From positions 1-39,092 of the forward strand of contig CAWVKD010000034.1 of assembly GCA_963929765.1 (NCBI GenBank): a stretch of DNA of 39,092 bases, in the 5' to 3' direction. Below, piece after piece: positions 31,160-39,092 of the stretch. The DNA comes from RGIG529 sp963929765 (GTDB lineage: Bacteria; Bacillota; Clostridia; Oscillospirales; Oscillospiraceae). A model generated the notes under the pieces. The model made no database searches, was not told where the DNA came from, and was given only the letters and a program-made list of their open reading frames with translations. The position numbers were made by a program, and so were the translations under genes. The first letter of the stretch is position 1. The number at the start of each line of letters is the position of its first letter.

Positions 31160-32083
31160 ATGCTTTCGCTGCACAAAACAATTGATGGGAAAATGACGCG
31201 AATACAAAATTTTGAAAAGGGTTCTTGGGTCAGTTTGATTTATCCCAATGAAGAAGAAATCACGCGAGTAGCCGAAGCGTTGCATGTGGAAGAGGATTTT
31301 CTCCGCGCTGCATTGGACGAAGAAGAAACCTCTCGAATTGACGTAGAAGATGATCAGACCCTTATTATTGTAGACGTACCGGTGGAAGAAAAAAAAGATG
31401 CTCTCCTATACTATACCCTTCCAATGGGTATCATTGTAACAGAGGAGAATATTATTACTGTCTGTTTAAAAGAAACACCAGTCATCCGGGAATTTCAAGA
31501 TGGATTGGTCAAAAATATTAGGACATCCCAAAAGACCAATTTTATTTTGCATTTACTGTTGCGCTTATCAGGACGTTATCTCCAATGTCTGAAGCAAATT
31601 GACAAGCTATCAACCTATATGCAATTACAGCTTTACAAATCTCAGAGGAATAAAGAACTGATTCAACTTCTGGATTTAGAAAAGTCACTGGTCTATTTTA
31701 ATACTTCTTTGAAAGCAAATGAGGTAACATTAGAAAAGATCTTACGGGGCCGGATTGTCACTTTATACGAAGAGGACCAAGATCTGCTGGAAGACGTATT
31801 GATTGAGGTGCGTCAGGCTATTGAGATGGCGAATATATACTCTTCCATTTTATCGGGTATGATGGACGCGTACGCTTCTGTTATCTCCAACAATTTAAAT
31901 GTCATTATGAAGATCCTTACCAGCTTGACCATTTTAATAACCATTCCTAACATTGTATTTGGGTTTTACGGTATGAATGTGGCGGGACTTCCTTTCAGCG
32001 ATTGGTGGTGGTTCCCCATTTGCATTTCTTTGGGACTCATTGCCATTGTTGCCATTATCTTAAAAGCAAAGGACTTATTTTAA
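31160..32083 (+). CDS. corA: CorA-family divalent cation transporter
   Basis: Pentameric Mg2+ (or Co2+/Ni2+) channel of 307 aa. A large acidic cytoplasmic domain with long helices (about 1-240) is followed by two C-terminal membrane segments joined by the filter loop YGMNVAGLP, the family signature. The end is basic, as usual. The GGGGTG site precedes ATG 31160. Only 86 bp separate it from ftsZ, too little for an M-box riboswitch. Its own terminator follows. Confidence 0.92.
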   Translation: MLSLHKTIDGKMTRIQNFEKGSWVSLIYPNEEEITRVAEALHVEEDFLRAALDEEETSRIDVEDDQTLIIVDVPVEEKKDALLYYTLPMGIIVTEENIITVCLKETPVIREFQDGLVKNIRTSQKTNFILHLLLRLSGRYLQCLKQIDKLSTYMQLQLYKSQRNKELIQLLDLEKSLVYFNTSLKANEVTLEKILRGRIVTLYEEDQDLLEDVLIEVRQAIEMANIYSSILSGMMDAYASVISNNLNVIMKILTSLTILITIPNIVFGFYGMNVAGLPFSDWWWFPICISLGLIAIVAIILKAKDLF

Positions 32084-32090
32084 ACAAAAG

Positions 32091-32131
32091 AAAGGACTGG
32101 CGTTTTCAAGAGAAACGCCAGTCCTTTTTTT
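32091..32131 (+). terminator. terminator after corA
   Basis: AAAGGACTGGCGTTT (32091-32105) and its perfect complement (32113-32127) with a 7-base loop are followed by T to 32131. The gene on the other side is convergent. Confidence 0.88.
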
Positions 32132-32163
32132 GTTGAATGCACAATGCAAAAAGGCAAAGTTTT

Positions 32164-32556
32164 TTATTTGGTTTCTTCTCCGTGGAGCAATTCATCCGCC
32201 ATCTTTACAGCATCAAATACCTTGTTGTCGCAGTGTGTTTTCTTATCTCCTGTGTTTTTGGCAAGCAGTTCTGCGCATAAGAGAGATCCATTTTTTTCCT
32301 TGAATTGGCGTAGGAGAGCGGTTGCTTTTTTTTCATCTGCGCCAGCAAGACCCAATGCCATCAATGCCCCAACAACAGCGCCGCAAGTAGAGCCATGACG
32401 CATACCGCTTCCGAAGTTGGCCGCTATTTTCAGAGCGGTTTCTCGGTCTAGATGACATTCTTCGCAAAAAGGAAGAAGTGTGCCTTGACAGCAATTATAA
32501 TGGGATGTTTTATCGGCACGGAGTTGTTCTGCCATTTCTAATTTGGTCATTTTCAT
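32164..32556 (-). CDS. C_GCAxxG_C_C family protein
   Basis: Small redox-type protein of 130 aa. It has the family's spaced cysteines: NCCQG near residue 22, CEEC near 31-34, GSTCGAVVGALMALG near 56-70, and a CxxxxL helix before a final Cys. The family, found mostly in anaerobes, is named for this pattern and sometimes uses selenocysteine. Its biochemical role is unknown; metal or cluster binding is likely. AGAAAGGAA precedes the ATG. It lies downstream of recG on the same strand, 45 bp away. Confidence 0.85.
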   Translation of the reverse strand: MKMTKLEMAEQLRADKTSHYNCCQGTLLPFCEECHLDRETALKIAANFGSGMRHGSTCGAVVGALMALGLAGADEKKATALLRQFKEKNGSLLCAELLAKNTGDKKTHCDNKVFDAVKMADELLHGEETK

Positions 32557-32601
32557 GTTCCTTTCTATTTTAATCTTTTTTATAGATAAGAAGTAGTTAC
32601 T

Positions 32602-34653
32602 TCAACTTCTTACAGCGTTGGAAAAGAGAGCTTTCACCAAAGTATGAAGGTGATGATGCTCCGGTTTGGAAAGAAAGGGATCTTCTGAGAGGAGTTGGAT
32701 AGCGGCTGTCTGAGCCTCTTGAAGAAGTGGGAGGTCGAAGGAAAAATTCCCTATTTTCCATTGAGGCAGACCATGTTGGCGTAGACCAAAAAAATCGCCT
32801 GGCCCACGCAGTTTTAAATCAGCTTCTGCGATTTGAAAGCCATCACTGGTTTTGCACAGTGCCTGTAAACGAGCTAAAGTTTCCCCTTTTGGATGGGGCG
32901 AAAGAAGGACACAATAAGATTGATGCTTTCCTCTTCCTACGCGGCCTCGAAGCTGATGGAGCTGAGATAATCCAAAACGTTCAGCATTTTCAATCACCAT
33001 CAGAGCGGCATTGGGAACATCTACGCCCACTTCAATGACCGTTGTGGCGACTAAAATATCAATAGCACCCTTTGCAAACCATTCCATGATTTGTTCTTTT
33101 TCCTGCGGTGGCATTCGGCCATGAACGCAGGCAATTCGCAGATCTGGAAAAACATTGTGTTGTAAAGAGTCTGCGTAGCTTTTTACAGCCTTTCCTTCGG
33201 AAAAGCTGGTTTCTGTTTCTTCTATTGAGGGACAGACAAAATAAACTTGACGACCCTGAGAGACCAGTTTTCTTACAAAGCCATAGAGTCGGGATCGTTT
33301 TTCTTCACCGATTAAAAAAGTGTCTATGGGGTGTCGATGAGGAGGAAGCTCGTCTAAAATAGAAACCTCCAGATCACCATATAAAACAAGAGCCAAAGTG
33401 CGTGGAATGGGTGTAGCGGAAAGAACCAAAACATGAGGCTCTTCCCCTTTTTGTGCCAGTAAAGCACGTTGGTGGACACCGAATCGATGCTGCTCATCTG
33501 TGATCACAAGACCTAGCCGGGAAAAAGATACAGAATCCGACAACAATGCGTGGGTCCCAATAACAAGATCCACTGTACCATTTTTCAGGGCTTCTAAAAC
33601 ATTGCGCTTCTCAGATGCACTCATAGATCCTGTCAGAAGCCCGGCATGAATTCCCCACGCAGAAAACAGGGGAATCAGTGTGTTGGCATGCTGCCGCGCC
33701 AATAGTTCTGTTGGAGCCATAAGAGCAGACTGCATACCATTTTTGGCGGCCAAGTAGATGGAAGCCGCTGCTACCATTGTTTTTCCGGAACCGACATCTC
33801 CCTGGACCAGGCGGTTCATAGGCCGGCCAGAGGAGCAGTCGTTGACGATTTCATCAATCACTCGATGCTGGGCATCGGTGAGAGAAAAAGGCAGCTCTCT
33901 GTAAAATGGTTCCCATGAAACAGGGGAAAAAATGTGCCCCACTGTATCGGTGCGCCGGTGTTTCAGTAGACCAAGACCAAGAGAGAAGAGAAAAAATTCT
34001 TCCCATATCAAGCGTCGTCGCGCCCATTCCAGCTCTTTTTTTGAGGCTGGAAAATGAATGGCGTGAAGAGCAAAGGAACGATGTGCAAGTTGGTATCGCT
34101 GACGCAGGTAGTCAGGCAGAGTGTCTTCTATGGAATGCTCTGTATAGGCAAGTGCCTGTGCTATGAGATGGGAAAGAAACCCATGGGTGATGCCTGCAGT
34201 TAGTCGATAAACAGGAACAATACACCGGGTGAGAAACGGTTGGTTTTCCGCAGGTTCAAAGAGTGGGTTATAAAGGGTCTTTTGATGGTTTTTGACCTCC
34301 ACTGTTCCGTAGAATATATACTCTTTTCCAGGCTGCAACGAAGCAGCAGAATATCGCTGGTTGAAAAAACAAAGAGTAAGTTGCCCGGTCCCATCAGAAA
34401 CTTTGACTTTGGAAAGCTCCAAGCCCTTTCGCACCCTTGCATGACGCACAGGAGAAATAGGAACAGCAGAAATGCAGGTGGGATTATAACCCGATGCTGC
34501 TTGGATCGTATCAAAATGAGTACGATCTTCATAAGAGCGGGGGAAATAGGTTAAAAGATCCTCTATAGTATGGATCCCCAGCCGGCTGAGCAACGCCATT
34601 TTGCTGGGACCAACTCCCTTTAACACAGAAATCATTTGATTCAAAGGTGTCAT
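32602..34653 (-). CDS. recG: ATP-dependent DNA helicase RecG
   Basis: Helicase of 683 aa that reverses stalled forks and branch-migrates Holliday junctions. The N-terminal wedge domain (about 1-210) with an OB fold is followed by the superfamily 2 motor: Walker A GDVGSGKT, DEQH box in ITDEQHRFGV, LSATPIPRTLAL, TTVIEVGVDVPNA and the Q-R-GR motif LHQLRGRVGRG. The TRG-type C-terminus follows. ATG 34653 with AAGGAG upstream gives the usual length; a longer frame from 34722 would run into the promoter. Confidence 0.95.
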   Translation of the reverse strand: MTPLNQMISVLKGVGPSKMALLSRLGIHTIEDLLTYFPRSYEDRTHFDTIQAASGYNPTCISAVPISPVRHARVRKGLELSKVKVSDGTGQLTLCFFNQRYSAASLQPGKEYIFYGTVEVKNHQKTLYNPLFEPAENQPFLTRCIVPVYRLTAGITHGFLSHLIAQALAYTEHSIEDTLPDYLRQRYQLAHRSFALHAIHFPASKKELEWARRRLIWEEFFLFSLGLGLLKHRRTDTVGHIFSPVSWEPFYRELPFSLTDAQHRVIDEIVNDCSSGRPMNRLVQGDVGSGKTMVAAASIYLAAKNGMQSALMAPTELLARQHANTLIPLFSAWGIHAGLLTGSMSASEKRNVLEALKNGTVDLVIGTHALLSDSVSFSRLGLVITDEQHRFGVHQRALLAQKGEEPHVLVLSATPIPRTLALVLYGDLEVSILDELPPHRHPIDTFLIGEEKRSRLYGFVRKLVSQGRQVYFVCPSIEETETSFSEGKAVKSYADSLQHNVFPDLRIACVHGRMPPQEKEQIMEWFAKGAIDILVATTVIEVGVDVPNAALMVIENAERFGLSQLHQLRGRVGRGKHQSYCVLLSPHPKGETLARLQALCKTSDGFQIAEADLKLRGPGDFFGLRQHGLPQWKIGNFSFDLPLLQEAQTAAIQLLSEDPFLSKPEHHHLHTLVKALFSNAVRS

Positions 34654-34693
34654 TTTGGGGGACTCCTTCCCGCTCAATCTCAAAACCGAGTCT

Positions 34694-34722
34694 ATTTTAC
34701 AATACTTTTCTTCAAAAAGCAA
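34694..34722 (-). promoter_or_regulatory. promoter of recG
   Basis: On the minus strand TTGCTT (34722-34717), a 17-bp spacer and TAAAAT (34699-34694), about 40 bp upstream of the recG ATG. Confidence 0.5.
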
Positions 34723-34899
34723 ACCATTCTGAACAGCACGCCGATCATGTGGATATCGTGCTGCAACAGCATGTTTTTACAATCAGACAAAAATGAGGAC
34801 GAAAGGAAGAAATATATTGTACTTTTATACAAGGCCCTGCGAAAAAAGAAAGAATCGGCTGTATTACCTGCCAAAATGAAAAATTCCTTAGAAACGTCA

Positions 34900-34928
34900 T
34901 TGCAAAAAGGGCGTGAGAACGATATAAT
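34900..34928 (+). promoter_or_regulatory. promoter of the pyruvate carboxylase gene
   Basis: TTGCAA (34900-34905), a 17-bp spacer and a perfect TATAAT (34923-34928). The leader of about 110 nt contains a hairpin, GCGCGTT (34982-34988) with AACGCGC (34997-35003). The rest of the 34654-35043 gap shows nothing else beyond the recG promoter. Confidence 0.72.
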
Positions 34929-35043
34929 AAAGTTAGCATAATAAAGTCGACGTAAAGATTCGGTATAGAACAAAACAAACAGCGCGTTTGATTTGGAACG
35001 CGCCTTCGCAATTGTCCTATTCAAAAAGGAGGGGTTTTCCAAA

Positions 35044-38000
35044 ATGGAACAAAAACAGTTCAAAAAAGTACTGGCAGCAAACCGTGGTGAAATTGCTGTC
35101 CGTATTTTCAGAGCTTGCCATGATTTAGGCTTGCAGACCATCGCAATGTACTCAAATGAAGATACTTATAGCACATTCCGAATCCAGGCAGACGAATCTT
35201 ACTTGATCGGTGAAAATAAGAGCCCTCTTGGCGCTTATCTGGATATTGATCTCATTATAGACTTAGCCAAACGGAGGGGAGCAGACGCTATCCATCCTGG
35301 TTATGGCTTCTTATCTGAAAACGCGGATCTGGCAAGAGCTTGCGAAGAAGCAGGTATTGCTTTTGTTGGTCCGCCTTCCCATGTCCTGGAACAGATGGGG
35401 GACAAGCTCAGTGCAAAGCGTATTGCAGCAAAGTGTAATGTGCCTACCATTCCTGGTTCTAAGGTACCCTTGGCCAGCGGGGAAGAGGCAGTGGCAAAGG
35501 CGAAAGAATATGGGTTCCCCATTATCTTGAAAGCAGCAGCTGGCGGCGGCGGAAGAGGAATGCGCCTCTGTCAAAAAGAAGAAGAAGTGATTCCAGCATT
35601 CGACCTGGTAAAGAGCGAGGCGAAAAAAGCTTTTGGCAATGACGATATCTTCATTGAAAAATTCCTGGTAGAACCGAAGCATATCGAAATCCAAATCTTA
35701 GCAGACAGCTATGGCAATGTCATGCACTTGTATGAACGGGACTGCTCTTTGCAGCGCCGGTATCAGAAAGTGGTTGAATTTGGTCCTGCATTCTCTGTTC
35801 CTGAAGAAGTGCGGCAACGCCTATACGACGATGCAGTGAAAATTGCCAAAGAAGTTGGTTATGTCAATGCTGGTACCATTGAGTTCTTAGTTGACAAAGA
35901 AGGCAACCATTACTTCATCGAAATGAACCCACGTATCCAGGTAGAACACACCGTAACCGAAATGATTACTGGTGTGGATTTGGTGCGCGCCCAGATTTTA
36001 ATTGCAGAAGGTTATGCCCTCAGTGATCCGGAAATCGGTTTAAAGAGTCAAGATGATGTAAAGGTCAATGGATATGCTATCCAATGCCGAGTTACAACAG
36101 AAGATCCAGCAAATAATTTTGCACCTGATACAGGAAAGATTACGGCATATCGTTCCAGCGGCGGATTTGGTGTTCGTTTGGATAGTGCCAATGCAGCGGC
36201 TGGCGTCGTGATTTCGCCTTATTATGACAGCCTTTTGGTGAAAGTAACCACTTGGGATCGCACCTTTGAAGCAGTTTGCAACAAAGCGGCACGTGCATTG
36301 CGTGAGATGCATATTCGTGGCGTAAAAACCAATATTGCATTTATCGATAACATCTTAAATCATCCTGCATTCCGTGCAGGCACTTGCCATACAAAATTCA
36401 TTGACGAAACACCGGAGCTCTTCAATTTAGCAGAGTCTCAGGACAGAGCAACCAAGATGCTGAAATATATTGCCAATATCGTGGTAAAAGAGCCATCTGG
36501 GATACACAAAATGTACGAGACCCCAAGATTCCCGCCGGTTCATGGCAATCCTCGGCCGGGATTAAAGCAGCTGCTGGACAAAGAAGGACCGGATGCCGTG
36601 AAAAAATGGGTGTTGGATCAAAAGAAATTACTGATTTGTGATACCACCTGTCGTGACGCCCATCAATCCCTGCTGGCAACCCGGATGAGAACGCGGGATA
36701 TTGTCAAGTGTATGGAAGGTACTTCTGAGATTTTGGCAGATGCTTTCTCTTTGGAAATGTGGGGCGGAGCCACCTTCGACGTAGCTTATCGTTTTCTCCA
36801 CGAGTCACCTTGGGAACGTTTGGATATGGTGCGGGAAAAAGTACCTAATATTTTGCTGCAAATGCTCCTTCGTGGCGCCAATGCTGTTGGTTACACCAAC
36901 TATCCGGACAATCTGATCCGTGAATTCATCCAAGAATCAGCCAAGAGCGGTATCGATGTATTCCGTATCTTCGACTCGCTGAACTGGATTCCCGGCATGG
37001 AAGTGGCAATGGATGAGGTCTTGAAGACTGGCAAGATCTGCGAGGCTGCTATTTGCTATACTGGTGATATCTTGGATCCTAACCGTGATAAGTATACCAT
37101 CCGGTATTATATTGACATGGCAAAAGAACTGGAACGCCGCGGTGCACACATCTTGGCCATTAAAGACATGTCTGGCCTTTTGAAGCCCTATGCCGCCAAA
37201 CAGCTGGTAAGTGCTTTGAAACAAGAAATCGGAATCCCCATTCAGCTCCATACCCACGATACCAGCGGAAACCAAGTCGCAGCTTGTCTGCTTGCTTCCG
37301 AAGCCGGCGTAGACATTGTGGACTGTGCCATTTCCAGTATGTCTTCGTCTACCAGCCAACCCTCTTTGAATTCTGTTGTGGCGGCTTTACAGGGACAGGA
37401 AAGAGATACAGGATTGGATCTTCAACAACTGCAATATCTTACCGATTATTGGCAGGATGTCAGAGAGCGGTATGACACCTTTGAAGCTGGTTTGAAGAGC
37501 CCTGCAACCGATATCTATCGGTATGAGATCCCTGGCGGGCAGTATACCAACTTGAAGCCCCAAGTGGATAGCCTGGGACTTGGACATCGTTTCTTGGAAG
37601 TAAAAGAAAACTACAAAGTTGTCAACGATATGTTGGGTGATATTGTAAAAGTAACCCCATCCTCTAAAATGGTGGGAGACCTGGCAATCTTTATGACCCA
37701 GAATGATTTAACGCCTGAAAATATTGTGCAGCGGGGCGAAAGCCTGGCATTCCCTGACTCTGTAGTCAGCTATTTTAAAGGTATGATGGGTCAGCCCTCT
37801 TGGGGGTTCCCGGAAGACTTGCAGAAAGTAGTTCTCAAAGGGGAAAAGCCTTTGGAAGGACGTCCAGGTGAATATTTGGAGCCCTTCGATTTTGACGAAG
37901 TACGTAAAAAAGTGGAGCAATTCCAACCCAATCCTACCTGGCGGGATGTTCTCAGCTATTGTATGTACCCTGCAGTAATGGAAGAATACTTCAAAAAGCG

Positions 38001-38466
38001 CCGTGAATATGGATATATCACACGTTTGGGCAGCCATGTATTCTTCCATGGCCTTGCACTGGGTGAGACCAACAAGGTAAATATTGCAGATGGTAAGACC
38101 TTGGTCATCAAATACTTGGGCTTGGGCGAGTTAAACGAAGATGGTACAAGAAATGTCCACTTTGAACTCAATGGTATTCGCAGAGAAGTGGCTGTGCCGG
38201 ATGCTGCAGCAACTGCTACCATTAAACAAGTGCCAATGGCAGATCCAGAGGATAAGAGCCAGATTGGCGCCTCTATCCCAGGTGCTGTAAGCAAGATCAA
38301 TGTAAAAGTAGGCGACACTGTAGAAGTCAATCAGGTGGTTGCTGTGATTGAAGCCATGAAAATGGAGACATCTGTTATGGCTCGTATGGCTGGTGTTATA
38401 GAGAAAATCCATGTGGAAGAAGGCGACACTGTCAAAGGCGGTCAACTTCTCATTACTATTAAATAA
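35044..38466 (+). CDS. pyc: pyruvate carboxylase
   Basis: Biotin enzyme of 1140 aa that carboxylates pyruvate to oxaloacetate with ATP and bicarbonate. Biotin carboxylase domain (about 1-460) starts KKVLAANRGEIAVRIFRA and has the glycine loop KAAAGGGGRGM. The carboxyltransferase domain (about 530-1000) starts with CDTTCRDAHQSLLATRMRT and has the metal-site HTHDTSGNQ. The C-terminal biotinyl domain has EAMKMET with Lys1106 as the biotin site. All domains are in one chain, as in Bacillus Pyc. ATG 35044 follows GGAGG; the longer frame from 34993 precedes this site. It feeds oxaloacetate to aspartate and the reductive TCA branch. It stands alone with its own promoter and terminator. Confidence 0.96.
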   Translation: MEQKQFKKVLAANRGEIAVRIFRACHDLGLQTIAMYSNEDTYSTFRIQADESYLIGENKSPLGAYLDIDLIIDLAKRRGADAIHPGYGFLSENADLARACEEAGIAFVGPPSHVLEQMGDKLSAKRIAAKCNVPTIPGSKVPLASGEEAVAKAKEYGFPIILKAAAGGGGRGMRLCQKEEEVIPAFDLVKSEAKKAFGNDDIFIEKFLVEPKHIEIQILADSYGNVMHLYERDCSLQRRYQKVVEFGPAFSVPEEVRQRLYDDAVKIAKEVGYVNAGTIEFLVDKEGNHYFIEMNPRIQVEHTVTEMITGVDLVRAQILIAEGYALSDPEIGLKSQDDVKVNGYAIQCRVTTEDPANNFAPDTGKITAYRSSGGFGVRLDSANAAAGVVISPYYDSLLVKVTTWDRTFEAVCNKAARALREMHIRGVKTNIAFIDNILNHPAFRAGTCHTKFIDETPELFNLAESQDRATKMLKYIANIVVKEPSGIHKMYETPRFPPVHGNPRPGLKQLLDKEGPDAVKKWVLDQKKLLICDTTCRDAHQSLLATRMRTRDIVKCMEGTSEILADAFSLEMWGGATFDVAYRFLHESPWERLDMVREKVPNILLQMLLRGANAVGYTNYPDNLIREFIQESAKSGIDVFRIFDSLNWIPGMEVAMDEVLKTGKICEAAICYTGDILDPNRDKYTIRYYIDMAKELERRGAHILAIKDMSGLLKPYAAKQLVSALKQEIGIPIQLHTHDTSGNQVAACLLASEAGVDIVDCAISSMSSSTSQPSLNSVVAALQGQERDTGLDLQQLQYLTDYWQDVRERYDTFEAGLKSPATDIYRYEIPGGQYTNLKPQVDSLGLGHRFLEVKENYKVVNDMLGDIVKVTPSSKMVGDLAIFMTQNDLTPENIVQRGESLAFPDSVVSYFKGMMGQPSWGFPEDLQKVVLKGEKPLEGRPGEYLEPFDFDEVRKKVEQFQPNPTWRDVLSYCMYPAVMEEYFKKRREYGYITRLGSHVFFHGLALGETNKVNIADGKTLVIKYLGLGELNEDGTRNVHFELNGIRREVAVPDAAATATIKQVPMADPEDKSQIGASIPGAVSKINVKVGDTVEVNQVVAVIEAMKMETSVMARMAGVIEKIHVEEGDTVKGGQLLITIK

Positions 38467-38483
38467 AAAATAATGACCAGCAC

Positions 38484-38520
38484 AAAAGGCAGGGTGATAA
38501 TAGATCACCCTGCCTTTTTT
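38484..38520 (+). terminator. terminator after pyc
   Basis: AAAAGGCAGGGTGAT (38484-38498) and its perfect complement (38504-38518) with a 5-base loop, followed by T to 38520. Confidence 0.88.
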
Positions 38521-38564
38521 GAAGCCAAAATGTTATGAAAGAGCAATAGGAAATTCTTTTTGTT

Positions 38565-38608
38565 TTAAATAAAGAAACGGAACAAGTGTTTGTACACTTG
38601 TTCCGTTT
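38565..38608 (-). terminator. terminator after tRNA-Gly
   Basis: On the minus strand a 15-bp perfect stem (38608-38594 with 38589-38575, 4-base loop) starts at the last base of the tRNA CCA and is followed by CTTTATTT. Confidence 0.8.
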
Positions 38609-38682
38609 GGAGCGGGAGACGGGATTCGAACCCGCGACTTTCACCTTGGCAAGGTGACACTCTACCACTGAGTCACTCCCGC
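38608..38682 (-). tRNA. tRNA-Gly (anticodon GCC)
   Basis: Acceptor GCGGGAG/CTCCCGC, D-arm with ACTCAGTGGTAGAGT, anticodon stem TCACC/GGTGA with loop TTGCCAA (anticodon at 38648-38650), T-arm GCGGGTTCGAATCCCGT, discriminator T and an encoded CCA (38608-38610). Confidence 0.96.
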
Positions 38683-38701
38683 AATTCGTTTTCGCTAGGC
38701 T

Positions 38702-38730
38702 ATTATACTAAATTAAAAAGCGTTTGTAAA
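38702..38730 (-). promoter_or_regulatory. promoter of tRNA-Gly
   Basis: On the minus strand TTTACA (38730-38725), a 17-bp spacer and a perfect TATAAT (38707-38702), about 20 bp upstream of the tRNA. Confidence 0.75.
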
Positions 38731-38789
38731 CTCTTTTCGCGAAAAAAATTTTTTATTTGAACGGAACGCGTTGTCGCAGGATGATGCTC

Positions 38790-39029
38790 CTAGACAGGTC
38801 TCATCGAATCCCGCCCGATAAGTTCATCCAGAGATACGTCAAACGTATCCGCGATCTTCCATAAGCTCGCAAGATCAGGCTCGATCTTCCCCGATTCAAG
38901 ATAGGATACGCGGCGCTGTGTGGTATCGAGCGCCTTTGCTAGCTGAAGCTGCGTTATCCCCGAGCGCTCCCTTTTTTTGTGGCGGCTCAAGCCGATTTTC
39001 GACTTCGTAGGGCGAATCTTTTCCGCCAT
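38790..39029 (-). CDS. XRE-family transcriptional regulator
   Basis: Regulator of 79 aa with one HTH_3 domain: ITQLQLAKALDTTQRRVSYLE, then KIEPDLASLWKIADTFDVSLDELIG. The N-terminus is basic. ATG 39029 is chosen because it lies after the hairpin at 39036-39086; a TTG at 39053 would add eight residues and start inside it. By eye the gene is richer in G+C and uses more CGC/GCG codons than its neighbours, which suggests recent acquisition. The partner gene, if any, is beyond the window edge or absent. Confidence 0.75.
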   Translation of the reverse strand: MAEKIRPTKSKIGLSRHKKRERSGITQLQLAKALDTTQRRVSYLESGKIEPDLASLWKIADTFDVSLDELIGRDSMRPV

Positions 39030-39035
39030 ATACTT

Positions 39036-39086
39036 AAAAGCCCCGCTCGGCAATACCGCAAGAGTATTGACTTCGGGGGCTTTTTG
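39036..39086. repeat. long imperfect hairpin before the terminal XRE gene
   Basis: AAAAGCCCC (about 39036-39044) and GGGGCTTTT (about 39076-39085) form an outer stem. CAATAC (39051-39056) and GTATTG (39064-39069) form an inner one. T residues follow on both strands, so it could be a bidirectional terminator of genes beyond the window, or a leader structure of the XRE gene. Confidence 0.55.
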
Positions 39087-39092
39087 CGATAT

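Noticed and set aside
1..39092. CRISPR array, rRNA genes or insertion sequences
   Set aside because: No regularly spaced repeats, rRNA-like sequence or transposase frame was found in the window.

Overview
The window looks like a chromosomal segment of an anaerobic, endospore-forming member of the Clostridia, probably related to the Oscillospiraceae (the family is inference). The grounds are an NAD-linked trimeric [FeFe]-hydrogenase, the sporulation membrane protein YlbJ, a division cluster with a SpoVD-like PASTA transpeptidase, a MurE with the meso-diaminopimelate signature DNPR, moderate-to-low G+C and strong AGGAGG ribosome binding sites. It reads mostly as core genome, with small accessory modules at about 12.1-15.6 kb and at the right end.

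Layout. 1-120: C-terminus of an M24 Xaa-Pro peptidase. 138-2364: Fe-S assembly operon nifS-iscU-iscR, with a good promoter and terminator. 2386-4955 (minus): serC-serA serine biosynthesis, behind a consensus promoter and a leader of about 190 nt with hairpins. 5021-10040: hydC-hydB-hydA hydrogenase operon. A perfect 17-bp inverted repeat and a promoter are followed by an apparent 780-nt leader without a convincing gene. 10.1-12.0 kb: an EamA transporter and a convergent rhomboid-like protein with a zinc ribbon. 12.3-15.6 kb: a ComEC-like metallo-beta-lactamase lipoprotein, then a convergent XRE regulator plus ImmA-like M78 metallopeptidase, then two divergent XRE regulators. The lipoprotein and the peptidase end in the same Ada-like Cys-rich module. 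15.8-17.75 kb (minus): two tRNA-Ser genes, a small four-Cys protein and ylbJ.

17.97-31.1 kb is the dcw cluster: mraZ-rsmH-ftsL-pbp(spoVD/ftsI)-murE-mraY-ftsW-murG-murA-ftsQ-ftsZ. Four 10-bp G-rich repeats precede mraZ and are probably its own operator. murF, murD, murC, murB and ftsA are absent from it. A strong terminator-like hairpin lies between ftsL and the transpeptidase gene. The murG-murA gap can fold into a cloverleaf-like four-way junction that buries the murA ribosome binding site. 31.1-39.1 kb: corA, a C_GCAxxG_C_C protein (minus), recG (minus), pyruvate carboxylase, tRNA-Gly (minus), and a compositionally different XRE gene at the edge.

How the genes work together: the Isc genes can supply clusters for the Fe-S-rich hydrogenase, which couples reoxidation of NADH and reduced ferredoxin to H2. 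Pyruvate carboxylase supplies oxaloacetate and SerC/SerA supply serine. The dcw genes build and divide the wall. The best candidates for something undescribed are RNA or regulatory elements: the hydrogenase leader (5090-5877), the murA leader cloverleaf (27627-27711) and the serCA leader. At protein level the XRE/ImmA/Ada-like module is the most unusual.
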